64,000 bases of DNA from Planctomycetota bacterium (GTDB lineage Bacteria; Planctomycetota; PLA2): assembly GCA_021776735.1 (NCBI GenBank), contig JAJFFH010000040.1, forward strand, positions 1-64,000. Direction: 5' to 3'. The position numbers and the translations under genes are program-made. The notes under the pieces are model-generated. The model was not told the origin of the DNA and searched no databases. It saw only the letters and a program-made list of their open reading frames with translations. Shown one piece after another: positions 49,596-58,246 of this stretch. Numbering within the stretch: position 1 is the first letter of the stretch; the number at the start of each line of letters is the position of its first letter.

Positions 49596-49810
49596 AGTTT
49601 GTCGGGGTCGAACTCGGACACCCGACCAGCTGTTCGGTCCGCCCGAGCTTCCTCTGCAAGTCGGCCAAGTACGTTCTGTGACGCGCCGAACCGCTCCGCC
49701 CAGGCCTCTTCGTCGCGGAGCTGCTCAAGAATCCACCTGCCAACGCGTTCCTGCTCCTGCGGAGGCAGTGCCGCCAGCTTGGCGATCGCGGTGTCGAGCG
49801 TGCTCGTCAT
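49592..49810 (-). CDS. Antitoxin-like protein
   Basis: MTSTLDTAIAKLAALPPQEQERVGRWILEQLRDEEAWAERFGASQNVLGRLAEEARADRTAGRVSEFDPDKL, stop overlaps GTG of toxin ORF. Confidence 0.65.
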   Translation of the reverse strand: MTSTLDTAIAKLAALPPQEQERVGRWILEQLRDEEAWAERFGASQNVLGRLAEEARADRTAGRVSEFDPDKL

Positions 49811-50191
49811 GGCTGGAAGGATACCACGCGATGGCCGAGCGGCGGGCACCCGTCACGCGCGCGCGGTACCATGAGGGCCGCCGCTCGCGGCCAAGCGGCA
49901 TCGAGTTAGGCCGATAATGCGCGGGGTAGGTGGGGCCGTAGTCTCCGTGCCCAAAGAGAGTGAGAAAAGAACGGTAGGGACAGCGACAGACCGGAAGACG
50001 AAGCGTGGAGGCGCGCGCAGGGGCGGTGGCTCTTCATCGTCGTTGGGGTGTTGCTTGCCTTGATGGCCGGGGTCGTCGTGTGGGCTATCACCCTCTCTCA
50101 GATCAGACTCACGGACGCGGAAACGCGGCCCGGCGCCATCGCGCCGTCGTGCGCCATAGCCGCGGCCCTTCTGCGTTTCTGCGGTGAAAGC

Positions 50192-52849
50192 CTAATGCGC
50201 CTCGAGCCAGTTGTCGCCTACCCCGACATCCACGACGATCGGAACCTCTAGCTTCAGGGCGCCGGCCATCTCCTTTTTGACCATCGCCGTGACGCGGTCG
50301 AGTTCGTTTTCCGGGCTCTCCGGGACCTCGAAGACGAGTTCGTCGTGGACCTGGAGCAGCATGCGCGTCTTGTAGCTTCCGTCGCACAGCCGCTTGTGGA
50401 TGCGGATCATCGCCACCTTGATCATGTCGGCGGCGGTGCCCTGGACGGGCGTGTTCTTGGCCATGTTTTCGGCCTGCGCGCGCATGCCGCGTCCGCCGCC
50501 GCGCAGCTCGGGAATGTAGCGACGCCGGCCGAGCAGTGTCGTGACAAAGCCCTTCTCGCGTGTTTCGCTCACCGCGTGGTTTTGAAACTCCTTCACGCCG
50601 GGGAACTCGCGGAAGTACGCCGCCAAGAACTCGCGCCCGTCCTGAAACGAAATCTTCAGGTCGCGCGCGAGCCGCTGCGGCCCCATGCCGTAGAGGATGC
50701 CGAAGTTGATCGCCTTGGCGCTGCTGCGCTGGTCGCGCGACACCATGTCGATCGGGATGCCGAACATGCGCGACGCCGTCTCGGCATGGATGTCGCCGTT
50801 CTTCTTGTACACCTCGCACATGCCGGGATCGCCGCTCAGGTGCGCCATGAGGCGCAGCTCGATCTGGCTGTAGTCCGCCGCGAGCAGTTTGTGTCCGGGT
50901 GATGCGACAAACGCCTGCCGGATACGCCGGCCCATCTCGGTGCGCACCGGAATGTTTTGCATGTTCGGGTCGGCACTCGACAGTCGCCCGGTCGCCGCGA
51001 CCGCCTGATGGAATGTCGAATGAACCCGCCCGGTGGCAGGCGAGACCAGTTTCGGAATCGCATCGACCCAGGTCGACTTGAGCTTGGTGACTTCGCGGTA
51101 CTCGCGAATCTTGGCCACGATCGGATGCGCGGCGTAGGACTCCAACGACGTCACGTCGGTGGCGTACGCACCGGTCTTCGGAGTCTTCTTGGGCTTTTTT
51201 CCGGTGCCCTCCTGGATCGCCAGCTTCTCGAACAGGATCGGCCCAAGCTGCTTGCCGGAGTTGATGTTGAACACCTCCCCCGCAAGATCGTGAATCTCAC
51301 CGACGAGCCTCGTCGCCGTGTCCTCCATCTCGCGCCCGATCCCCGCGAGGTAGTCGGTATCGACGCCGATCCCCGCGTCCTCCATGGCGGCCAACACCGG
51401 CACGAGTGGCATCTCGACCTCGAAAAACAACTTCTCGAGTTCCCGCTCCTTGAGCAGCGGACGGAAGTGCTCGACAAGACGAAACGCGCAGTCCGCATCC
51501 TCCGCGGCAAAGCGTGCCACCTTCTCGATGTCGATGTCCGCAAGACTCCGCCGGTCCTTGCCCTTGCCGACAAGTTCCTCCGCCGGCGTCATCCGAATGC
51601 CCAGCCAGTGCAGCGCCATCGCATCGAGCGTGTGGGTTGCGCGACCGGGGTCGAGAACGTAAGAGGCGAGCATCGTGTCGAACCGTAGCCCACGGACGGC
51701 GATGCCCTCGGCCGACAAGACGTGGCTCAGGTGCTTGAGATCCTGCCCGCCCTTCGTGACCTTGTCGTCCTCCAACAGCGGCTGGAGCAGTTTTCTCGAA
51801 GCGTCGGTCCACGGCACGTACGCGGCGTCGCCCTCCGCCCAGCACAACGCGACGCCCAAAAGGCGGTCGTCGGTCTTGACCCCGAACACAAAAGACCCGC
51901 GCCCGCGCAAGTCCTTCACGAGGGCCGCCAAGGCATCGCCGTCCGTCAGCTTTTGGTAGCCCTCGTTGCTCGCCGGCTTGGCCCCCGCGGTCGCGACTTC
52001 CTTGAGCAGATCGCGGAACTCGAAGCGCTCGTACATTTCCGCAAGCCGATCGTTGTCGCGCGCCTCGGCATCGTACGGAGTGAGCGGGGTCTCGATGGCG
52101 ACATCGGTCTTGATGACGACGAGGTCGCGGGACAGGCGCGCCTGGTCGGCGAACTCGACGAGGTTGTCGTTGGTCTTGCTCTTCTTGGCCTGCGGAGCGG
52201 CGGCGAGGACGGCCTCGAGTGAACCGAATTCGCGAATCAGCGCCGCGGCTTTCTTGGGACCGACGAGCGGGACGCCCGGCACGTTGTCGGACGCGTCGCC
52301 CATCAGCGCGAACATCTCGACGATCTTGTCCGGCGCGACGCCGAACTTCTCCACGACCCCATCCTCATCGATCGTGACCGGCCCGCCGCGCTTGCCGATG
52401 TCGAGCACCTTGATCGTTTCGTCGACGAGCTGGAGCATGTCCTTGTCGCCCGAAACGATGCGCACCTCGTGGCCCGCCTGCGCCGCCTGCAACGCCGCCG
52501 TGCCGATGATGTCGTCCGCTTCGAAGCCCTGTTTTTCGAGCACCGGGATGCCGAGCGCGATCGTCAGCTCCTTGATCGGGGCGAACTGCGCCTTGAGCTC
52601 CTCGGGCGCCTTCGCCCGCGTGGCCTTGTACTCCTTGTACATCTCCGAGCGGAACGTCTCGCGGCTGACGTCGAACGCCACGGCGATGAGATCGGGCTGC
52701 TCCTCGCGCAGGATCATGCGCAGGGTGTTGACGTAGCCGAAAATGGCCGACGTCTCCTCGCCCTTTGAGGTGCGCAACGGATTCTTGATAAACGCGAAGT
52801 GCGACCGGTAGGCAAGCGCCGTCCCGTCAACGAGGTAATAGATGCTCAT
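50192..52849 (-). CDS. polA: DNA polymerase I
   Basis: YLVDGTALAYRSHFAF...ADDIIGT (5'-3' exo), C-terminal VAATGRLSSADPNMQNIPVRTEMGRRIRQAFVAS, DYSQIELRLMAHLSGD, LLQVHDELVFEVP. Confidence 0.97.
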   Translation of the reverse strand: MSIYYLVDGTALAYRSHFAFIKNPLRTSKGEETSAIFGYVNTLRMILREEQPDLIAVAFDVSRETFRSEMYKEYKATRAKAPEELKAQFAPIKELTIALGIPVLEKQGFEADDIIGTAALQAAQAGHEVRIVSGDKDMLQLVDETIKVLDIGKRGGPVTIDEDGVVEKFGVAPDKIVEMFALMGDASDNVPGVPLVGPKKAAALIREFGSLEAVLAAAPQAKKSKTNDNLVEFADQARLSRDLVVIKTDVAIETPLTPYDAEARDNDRLAEMYERFEFRDLLKEVATAGAKPASNEGYQKLTDGDALAALVKDLRGRGSFVFGVKTDDRLLGVALCWAEGDAAYVPWTDASRKLLQPLLEDDKVTKGGQDLKHLSHVLSAEGIAVRGLRFDTMLASYVLDPGRATHTLDAMALHWLGIRMTPAEELVGKGKDRRSLADIDIEKVARFAAEDADCAFRLVEHFRPLLKERELEKLFFEVEMPLVPVLAAMEDAGIGVDTDYLAGIGREMEDTATRLVGEIHDLAGEVFNINSGKQLGPILFEKLAIQEGTGKKPKKTPKTGAYATDVTSLESYAAHPIVAKIREYREVTKLKSTWVDAIPKLVSPATGRVHSTFHQAVAATGRLSSADPNMQNIPVRTEMGRRIRQAFVASPGHKLLAADYSQIELRLMAHLSGDPGMCEVYKKNGDIHAETASRMFGIPIDMVSRDQRSSAKAINFGILYGMGPQRLARDLKISFQDGREFLAAYFREFPGVKEFQNHAVSETREKGFVTTLLGRRRYIPELRGGGRGMRAQAENMAKNTPVQGTAADMIKVAMIRIHKRLCDGSYKTRMLLQVHDELVFEVPESPENELDRVTAMVKKEMAGALKLEVPIVVDVGVGDNWLEAH

Positions 52850-52906
52850 GGGGTGTGGGAGCGCGCCCGGGATGGCCCGCTACGCCCTGAGGGTAGCATT
52901 GGCGCG

Positions 52907-53596
52907 ATGCGGTTTGATGGCGTGATCTTCGACTTCGGCAACACCCTTGTGCCCTGGACCGACCAGCAGACGCTCGCGCTGAGCGAGGCCCTGCGCCCGC
53001 CGTTTCAGGCCGCGCTTGGTCCGCAGCCGGACTTCGTCGAGCACGCAGCCAGGGTGCACCGGCGACTGTGGGCCGAGCGTGCGGAGACGACGATGCGCGA
53101 AGTCACCGTGGCCGAGTGGGTCGAGGGGATCTGTGCCGGCACACCGCCGACAGGGCTCGTCGATGAGGTCATGCGGGCATTGCACGACGCCTTCGTGTCG
53201 CTCTGCACCATGCCGCCCGGCCTGCGGGCGGCGCTGAAACCACTCGCCGCACGCGTGCCGCTCGCGGTGCTCTCCAACTTCTCGCTCGCGGACGCCATCC
53301 TTGAGGTGCTCGACCGCGCGAATCTCGCGGACCTGTTCGTCCACGTCGAGGTGTCCGCGATGCGCGGCTTCGCCAAGCCGCATCCCGAACTGTTCGAGGT
53401 CGTCCGCGAAAAACTGGGCACCCCGATGGAACGCACCCTGATGGTCGGCGACGACTTCTGGAACGACATCGTGGGCGGCCACCGCGCGGGCCTCCTGACG
53501 GCACTGACGCACGAGCACGTGCGAGGCCCCGAATCCGATCCGCGGGCCCCCGAAGTCGTGCCGGACCGAATCATCAAGTCGCTCGCGGAGCTGTAG
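52907..53596 (+). CDS. HAD-superfamily hydrolase
   Basis: VIFDFGNTLVPWT, VLSNFS, KPHPELFEVVREKLG, MVGDDFWNDIVGGHRAGL. Confidence 0.93.
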   Translation: MRFDGVIFDFGNTLVPWTDQQTLALSEALRPPFQAALGPQPDFVEHAARVHRRLWAERAETTMREVTVAEWVEGICAGTPPTGLVDEVMRALHDAFVSLCTMPPGLRAALKPLAARVPLAVLSNFSLADAILEVLDRANLADLFVHVEVSAMRGFAKPHPELFEVVREKLGTPMERTLMVGDDFWNDIVGGHRAGLLTALTHEHVRGPESDPRAPEVVPDRIIKSLAEL

Positions 53597-53680
53597 AACC
53601 TCCGATCGGTAGCACACGGACGGCGATGCACCGGGATGAAAATCGCCGTCCGTACGCTGTGTCGTGTTCGTGCCCGTTCA

Positions 53681-54604
53681 CTAGAACACCGATGCTTCGG
53701 GATGGCGGTTGCTACCGACGCGCCATTCGGCCTTGCACTTGTTGCAGCGTGCCTCTCGAAACCAGAAGTCCTTCCCGCCCACGCTGCGGGAGCCGCACGC
53801 CGGGCAGATGACGTCGAAGTAGCGGCGCGCGCGACGCGTCAGGAGCAACGCTGCGGTCAGCAACAGGCAGGTTCCCGAGACGACCAACGGCCACAGGCGT
53901 CCGGTCGTGACTAGCCCGAGCGCAACGAAGGTATTCAACGGCAAGTAGAGGTGCGCGGCCTGAAAGACGAGGGCGTGTCCCCGGCAAAACAGGACGACGG
54001 CAATGCTCGCCAGGATCGCCAGAAGTGCGGCCGCGATCGGAGCGTCGGCAAACAGCAGCCACAGGAACGCGCCGGACTGCACGGCGAGCAGGGCGGCGGC
54101 GACGACCACCGTCCACGGCGGCCGCGTCGGGCGCGGTGCCCATCGAGCCTCGGCGCTGTCCGGTACCTTGCGAGTGCGGGGGTCGTAGAACGGGGCGGCC
54201 GTGGATCCGCAGGACGGCCAGGTCGCGCCGCAGTTGGCGCAGCGGGCGGTGCGAAACAGAAAGTCGTTTCCGGCGACGCGGTTGGATCCGCAAGCCGGAC
54301 ACACATGCTTGAAGTAGCGGCGCGCCGGGCCGCTCAACACCAGGGTCGCGACGAGAACCAGACACGGCCCCGAGATCGCGAGGGGCCACGGCGAAAGACC
54401 GACGAAGAGAATGTACGCGGACACAACCGCCGCGACCGGAAGCAGGAACAACGCCGTCTGGAGGGCCAGCGCGCGCCCGCGCCAAAACTGGACGAGACAG
54501 GCGACAAGCAGCATCCCCAGGATCACGGCGGCCCATGCGGCGACATGAAACAGTGCCCAGACCGAGAGGCCCGCCTGCACCGCGAGTACAACGGTCGCCA
54601 GCAT
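53681..54604 (-). CDS. Zinc-ribbon membrane protein, duplicated (two TM + ribbon modules)
   Basis: Two modules: RRYFKHVCPACGSNRVAGNDFLFRTARCANCGATW and RRYFDVICPACGSRSVGGKDFWFREARCNKCKAEW. Confidence 0.75.
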   Translation of the reverse strand: MLATVVLAVQAGLSVWALFHVAAWAAVILGMLLVACLVQFWRGRALALQTALFLLPVAAVVSAYILFVGLSPWPLAISGPCLVLVATLVLSGPARRYFKHVCPACGSNRVAGNDFLFRTARCANCGATWPSCGSTAAPFYDPRTRKVPDSAEARWAPRPTRPPWTVVVAAALLAVQSGAFLWLLFADAPIAAALLAILASIAVVLFCRGHALVFQAAHLYLPLNTFVALGLVTTGRLWPLVVSGTCLLLTAALLLTRRARRYFDVICPACGSRSVGGKDFWFREARCNKCKAEWRVGSNRHPEASVF

Positions 54605-54656
54605 GACCGGAGCCGGCGGACGGCGAGCGGTCTTCCCGTGTTCGGCTGCGGGACGA

Positions 54657-55121
54657 TCAGTCGAAGGCGGTGAGATCGCTTCGCTCCTCGTGCGGTTTCC
54701 ATTCGCGGCCGCATTCGCGGCAAATGATTCGGCGGCACAAGACGCCGCGGGGACGCACGCGGCTGTCCTGACAGGTGTAGCAGTGCAGGTCGAAAAAACG
54801 CCTCGCCGTGGAATTGGTCAGTCCGACCACGACCGCCACGGAAACCGGAACGAGGCGGGCGCGCACGACCTCACCGTCGAATACGGCCCACGCGCCCAGC
54901 AGCAGCGCCCCCCAGGCCGCGAACAGCGCGACACGGCGCGCGAGTGGGTGGCCGCATGTCAGCCACAGAAGGAACGCGGCACATACGGCCGCGAAAGCGA
55001 ACGCCCCGACGAGGACGTGGAGCAGGACGTAAAGCCCGAGCACACCGATGGCGAGGCCAACGCCGCTCGGCATCGCCAACCTTCGTCCCGCATTCGTGCT
55101 CGCTGACTTGGCCGTGCGCAT
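54657..55121 (-). CDS. Zinc-ribbon membrane protein paralog
   Basis: RRFFDLHCYTCQDSRVRPRGVLCRRIICRECGREWKPHEERSDLTAFD. Confidence 0.7.
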   Translation of the reverse strand: MRTAKSASTNAGRRLAMPSGVGLAIGVLGLYVLLHVLVGAFAFAAVCAAFLLWLTCGHPLARRVALFAAWGALLLGAWAVFDGEVVRARLVPVSVAVVVGLTNSTARRFFDLHCYTCQDSRVRPRGVLCRRIICRECGREWKPHEERSDLTAFD

Positions 55122-55128
55122 GGTCCTC

Positions 55129-55659
55129 TCATTCGAACACGTCGGACTCGGGATGCGGTGCTCCGACCTGCCACACGCTCTTGCAGCGACCGCAGTGCGC
55201 TTGGTGAAACAGCACATCGACGCCAGACACGCGGCGGGAACCACATGCGGGACAGATCAGGCCGAAAAACACGCGCGAACCGCGCCCCATCAGCCCGAGA
55301 GCCGCCACGCCCAGGCACGGCGCGGACACCACGAAGAATCCGAGGCCGCCATCCAAGCTCCAAGGAAACCAAGGCTGGTCCACGCCACCCATGATGTGGT
55401 TGACCAGGAGGGCCGGGGAGACCAAGACTACGGCCACACAGGCCCACGCCAGCGCTGCTTGCCGTGCAATCGTGCGGCCCCGAAAGAGGTAGAAGACCCC
55501 GACCACACTGCCGATCGTCAACAACGCCGAGATTGTCGGGGCGCCGTTCCATAGGTTCCCGGCGAGGATTCCGGACTCCGCGGCGAGGGCGCCACCCGCA
55601 GCAACTACCGGCCACGGCGGCGAACGGCGAGGGCCAGCGGAACGATCAGTCGAACGCAT
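55129..55659 (-). CDS. Zinc-ribbon membrane protein paralog
   Basis: RVFFGLICPACGSRRVSGVDVLFHQAHCGRCKSVWQVGAPHPESDVFE. Confidence 0.7.
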   Translation of the reverse strand: MRSTDRSAGPRRSPPWPVVAAGGALAAESGILAGNLWNGAPTISALLTIGSVVGVFYLFRGRTIARQAALAWACVAVVLVSPALLVNHIMGGVDQPWFPWSLDGGLGFFVVSAPCLGVAALGLMGRGSRVFFGLICPACGSRRVSGVDVLFHQAHCGRCKSVWQVGAPHPESDVFE

Positions 55660-56158
55660 TGAGATCCATGCCTTCCTCGCGGTGGTTCCAGACGTGCTTG
55701 CACGTTCGGCAGCGGAGCTTGTTGTCCAAAAAACCCGCGGCGCGCACACTATCGCTCCGGCAGGCGTCGCAGTGGAGACCGAAATGCGCCCGCGCGCTGC
55801 TGGTGCGAAGTCCGAGGATCAACGCCGCGGACGCGGCGAGGAAAACGACTCGTCCGAGCAGCCACCCCAAGCCGTCGCTCGGAAGGTTCGCGCGCGCCAA
55901 AAACGCGGCGAGGGTGCCGAGAAGAACCACCCAAGCGAGAGCCAGCGTCCAATGTCGCGCGAGGGGATAGCCGCCTCTCAGAAACACGATCAGCGTGAGG
56001 GGCACCGGCAGGAGAAACGACGGGCCCGGCGGAACCCCACCCAGCAAACCGGCTCCCATGTACGCGGCGAGCAGTCCGAGGACGACCACCGTCATGCGCA
56101 CACCGGACGGCATCGGATTCCTGTCGGCGGCCGCTCCGGCATGTCTTCCCGTGGTCAC
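55646..56158 (-). CDS. Zinc-ribbon membrane protein paralog
   Basis: RAHFGLHCDACRSDSVRAAGFLDNKLRCRTCKHVWNHREEGMDLNAFD. Confidence 0.7.
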   Translation of the reverse strand: MTTGRHAGAAADRNPMPSGVRMTVVVLGLLAAYMGAGLLGGVPPGPSFLLPVPLTLIVFLRGGYPLARHWTLALAWVVLLGTLAAFLARANLPSDGLGWLLGRVVFLAASAALILGLRTSSARAHFGLHCDACRSDSVRAAGFLDNKLRCRTCKHVWNHREEGMDLNAFD

Positions 56159-56225
56159 AACGGATCAGAATAGCGGCGCTGAACCAACGGTCGCAAGGGC
56201 GTTCCGCTGGTATCTTCGGCGCCCC

Positions 56226-57344
56226 ATGGCTCCGCCCGTCAACGCCGAATACCGGCTCCTCAATATCAAGCGCAAGCTGCGGGACCTGCTCATGGGGCAA
56301 CGGTTGTCCGCCGATCCCGAGCGCACCGGGGTTGTTTCGCTCGGCGACTTCGGGTTGAAGTGCGACAAGCTCGCGGCGTTCGCGGGCGAGAGCGTCGCCG
56401 AGCTTGCGTCGGTCCGTTCCGCGGAGGGCCGTTGCGCGCTGCGGCTCTGCGAAGAACTTGAGCTGGCGGCGCGCACGTCCGCACTGCTCGAAACACTGCC
56501 CAAGAGCCGCGCGCGGGTCGGCCTGCAATGCGACCTGCTCGAGGAAGTGCAGGTAAGGGTCCTTGCGGCGCTTGAAAACGAGGGCCGGCTACCCGAAGAC
56601 ATCGCCGTCCTGGGGCTGACGTCCCTTGCAGGCGACGAACGCGAACTGTTCGCTCCGTTTCTCGAATTCACGGGCGAACTCGCGGCCGCACGCCCCGGCC
56701 AAATCGATGCGGGCCATGTACGCCGCCGGCTACGCCGCGCGATTCTCGAGCACATCGAGCACGGCGAGGGTCCGTTCGAGATGACGGTCGATGGGGACGG
56801 GACGCTGCGGTTCTCGACGTTTGAGTTTCGCGCGGAGCCGGTGCTGGGCGGCGGCAAGTTCAAGCGGTCCGCCCACGAGCCGCCGGAAGTCAAGAAGGTT
56901 CTCGACATGCGCGACCAGGCGCCCGACGAGGGGCTCGCCGACTTCCTGCTGGTCAAGGCCGTGGACGAGGCGTTGCTCGCCGTCTTGCAGCCGCACCTGG
57001 CCGGCAACGCGCTGCCGACGAAGGCGCGCGCGTTCCCGCGGCGGCCCGGGAAGCGCTTCTCGGTCCGGCCCGAAGCCGTGACCCTCGACATCCCCGGCTG
57101 GGATTCGGAAATGGCGGCGCGCGGCGTCGAAAAAGTCGCGGCGCGGCGGGCTGGCCCGGAGTGGGCGCGGTTGCCGAAGGGCGCGTACCTGCTCCGGCTG
57201 TTGTTGGGCGCGGACGACCCGCTGACCACCGACCTGCTCGCCCTGGGACCGGCCCTGGGGCGCATGCAAAAGGGCGAAGCGGTCCCGGACACGCGCAAGC
57301 GGGCCGAAACGACGCTCCATGCGCTGCTTTCGCGCTTGGCGTGA
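56226..57344 (+). CDS. Hypothetical protein
   Basis: Long ORF from ATG at 56226 with typical high-GC codon use; no motif recognised. Confidence 0.6.
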   Translation: MAPPVNAEYRLLNIKRKLRDLLMGQRLSADPERTGVVSLGDFGLKCDKLAAFAGESVAELASVRSAEGRCALRLCEELELAARTSALLETLPKSRARVGLQCDLLEEVQVRVLAALENEGRLPEDIAVLGLTSLAGDERELFAPFLEFTGELAAARPGQIDAGHVRRRLRRAILEHIEHGEGPFEMTVDGDGTLRFSTFEFRAEPVLGGGKFKRSAHEPPEVKKVLDMRDQAPDEGLADFLLVKAVDEALLAVLQPHLAGNALPTKARAFPRRPGKRFSVRPEAVTLDIPGWDSEMAARGVEKVAARRAGPEWARLPKGAYLLRLLLGADDPLTTDLLALGPALGRMQKGEAVPDTRKRAETTLHALLSRLA

Positions 57345-57373
57345 GTGTTACGGGTGAGTGTTAGGCTGACGCG

Positions 57374-57943
57374 ATGCCGGAAGCGGACAACCAACTCACG
57401 CGTCGTCTCCAAGACAAGCTGCTCGAGCAGCGGATCCTGATCCTGTCCGAGCCCGTCATGTCGGAATCGGCGGAGCGGCTCGTCTCGCAACTCCTCTACC
57501 TCGACGCCGAGGGCCCGAAAAAGCCCATTCGCTTTTTCATCAACACCCCGGGCGGCTCGGTCAGCGACGGCTTCGCCATCTTCGACGCCATCCGCATGAT
57601 CTCCGCCCCGGTCACGACCATCTGCACCGGCATGAGCGCGTCGATGGGCACGATCCTTATGCTGGCGCCGCGCGACAAGAAAAGCCGCGTCGTCACCCCG
57701 AACACGCGCATCATGATCCACCAGCCCTCCGGCGGCTACCGCGGCTCCGCATCCGACATCGAGATCGGCGCCAAGGAAATCCTGAAGCTGCGCGACCGCC
57801 TCATCCAGGTCTACGTGGACGAGTGCGGCGTCGATCACGAGCGCGTCCGCAAGGATCTGGGCCGCGACTACTGGATGACCGCCGAAGAATGCGTCGAGTA
57901 CGGCCTGATCGACCGAGTTGTCTCGAGCATGAAGGACCTCTAA
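57374..57943 (+). CDS. clpP: ATP-dependent Clp protease proteolytic subunit
   Basis: RILILSEPV...LVSQLLYLDAEGPKKPIRFFINTPGGSVSDGFAIFDAIRMI, TICTGMSASMGTILMLA, NTRIMIHQPSGGYRG. Confidence 0.96.
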   Translation: MPEADNQLTRRLQDKLLEQRILILSEPVMSESAERLVSQLLYLDAEGPKKPIRFFINTPGGSVSDGFAIFDAIRMISAPVTTICTGMSASMGTILMLAPRDKKSRVVTPNTRIMIHQPSGGYRGSASDIEIGAKEILKLRDRLIQVYVDECGVDHERVRKDLGRDYWMTAEECVEYGLIDRVVSSMKDL

Positions 57944-57950
57944 GGCGTCA

Positions 57951-58022
57951 GCAGACGGACGGCGATACCTGCGAAAACCCGCTACGCGTCTTTTCGCTAA
58001 GACGCGCGCGCCGCGCCACCAT
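57951..58022 (-). repeat. ~70-bp dispersed hairpin repeat, copy B
   Basis: rc: ggcgcggcgcgcgcgtcttagcgaaaagacgcgtagcgggttttcgcaggtatcgccgtccgtctgct aligns to 58165-58238. Confidence 0.8.
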
Positions 58023-58164
58023 GACCATGAAATGAACCGGCGTCCGTACGCCGCGAGCCGTCCAACACCAAGCGACCGCACCGGAACGGCCCAAGACACC
58101 GGGAACCGGCCGACTTCGCCGAATCGGCCCCCGTCACTCATGCCTCGGGTGCGCGACACGCGCC

Positions 58165-58238
58165 GACAGGCGCGGCGTGCGCGGACTATCGAAAATCCGC
58201 AAAGCGGATTTTCGCAGCGCATCGCCGTCCGTACGCTA
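58165..58238 (+). repeat. ~70-bp dispersed hairpin repeat, copy A
   Basis: caggcgcggcgtgcgcggactatcgaaaatccgcaaagcggattttcgcagcgcatcgccgtccgtacgct with internal inverted repeat gcgaaaatccgc/gcggattttcgc (imperfect). Confidence 0.8.
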
Positions 58239-58246
58239 TCTGCCCC

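Noticed and set aside
51692-51946. Two 12-mer copies (51692, 51935) as intergenic repeats
   Set aside because: Both lie inside polA coding sequence; kept only in the copy count, not as intergenic elements. The 39943 copy is likewise inside a methyltransferase gene.
56165-58222. 685-aa minus-strand ORF
   Set aside because: Antisense to clpP and the 56226-57344 gene; Ser/Arg-rich composition typical of spurious high-GC frames.
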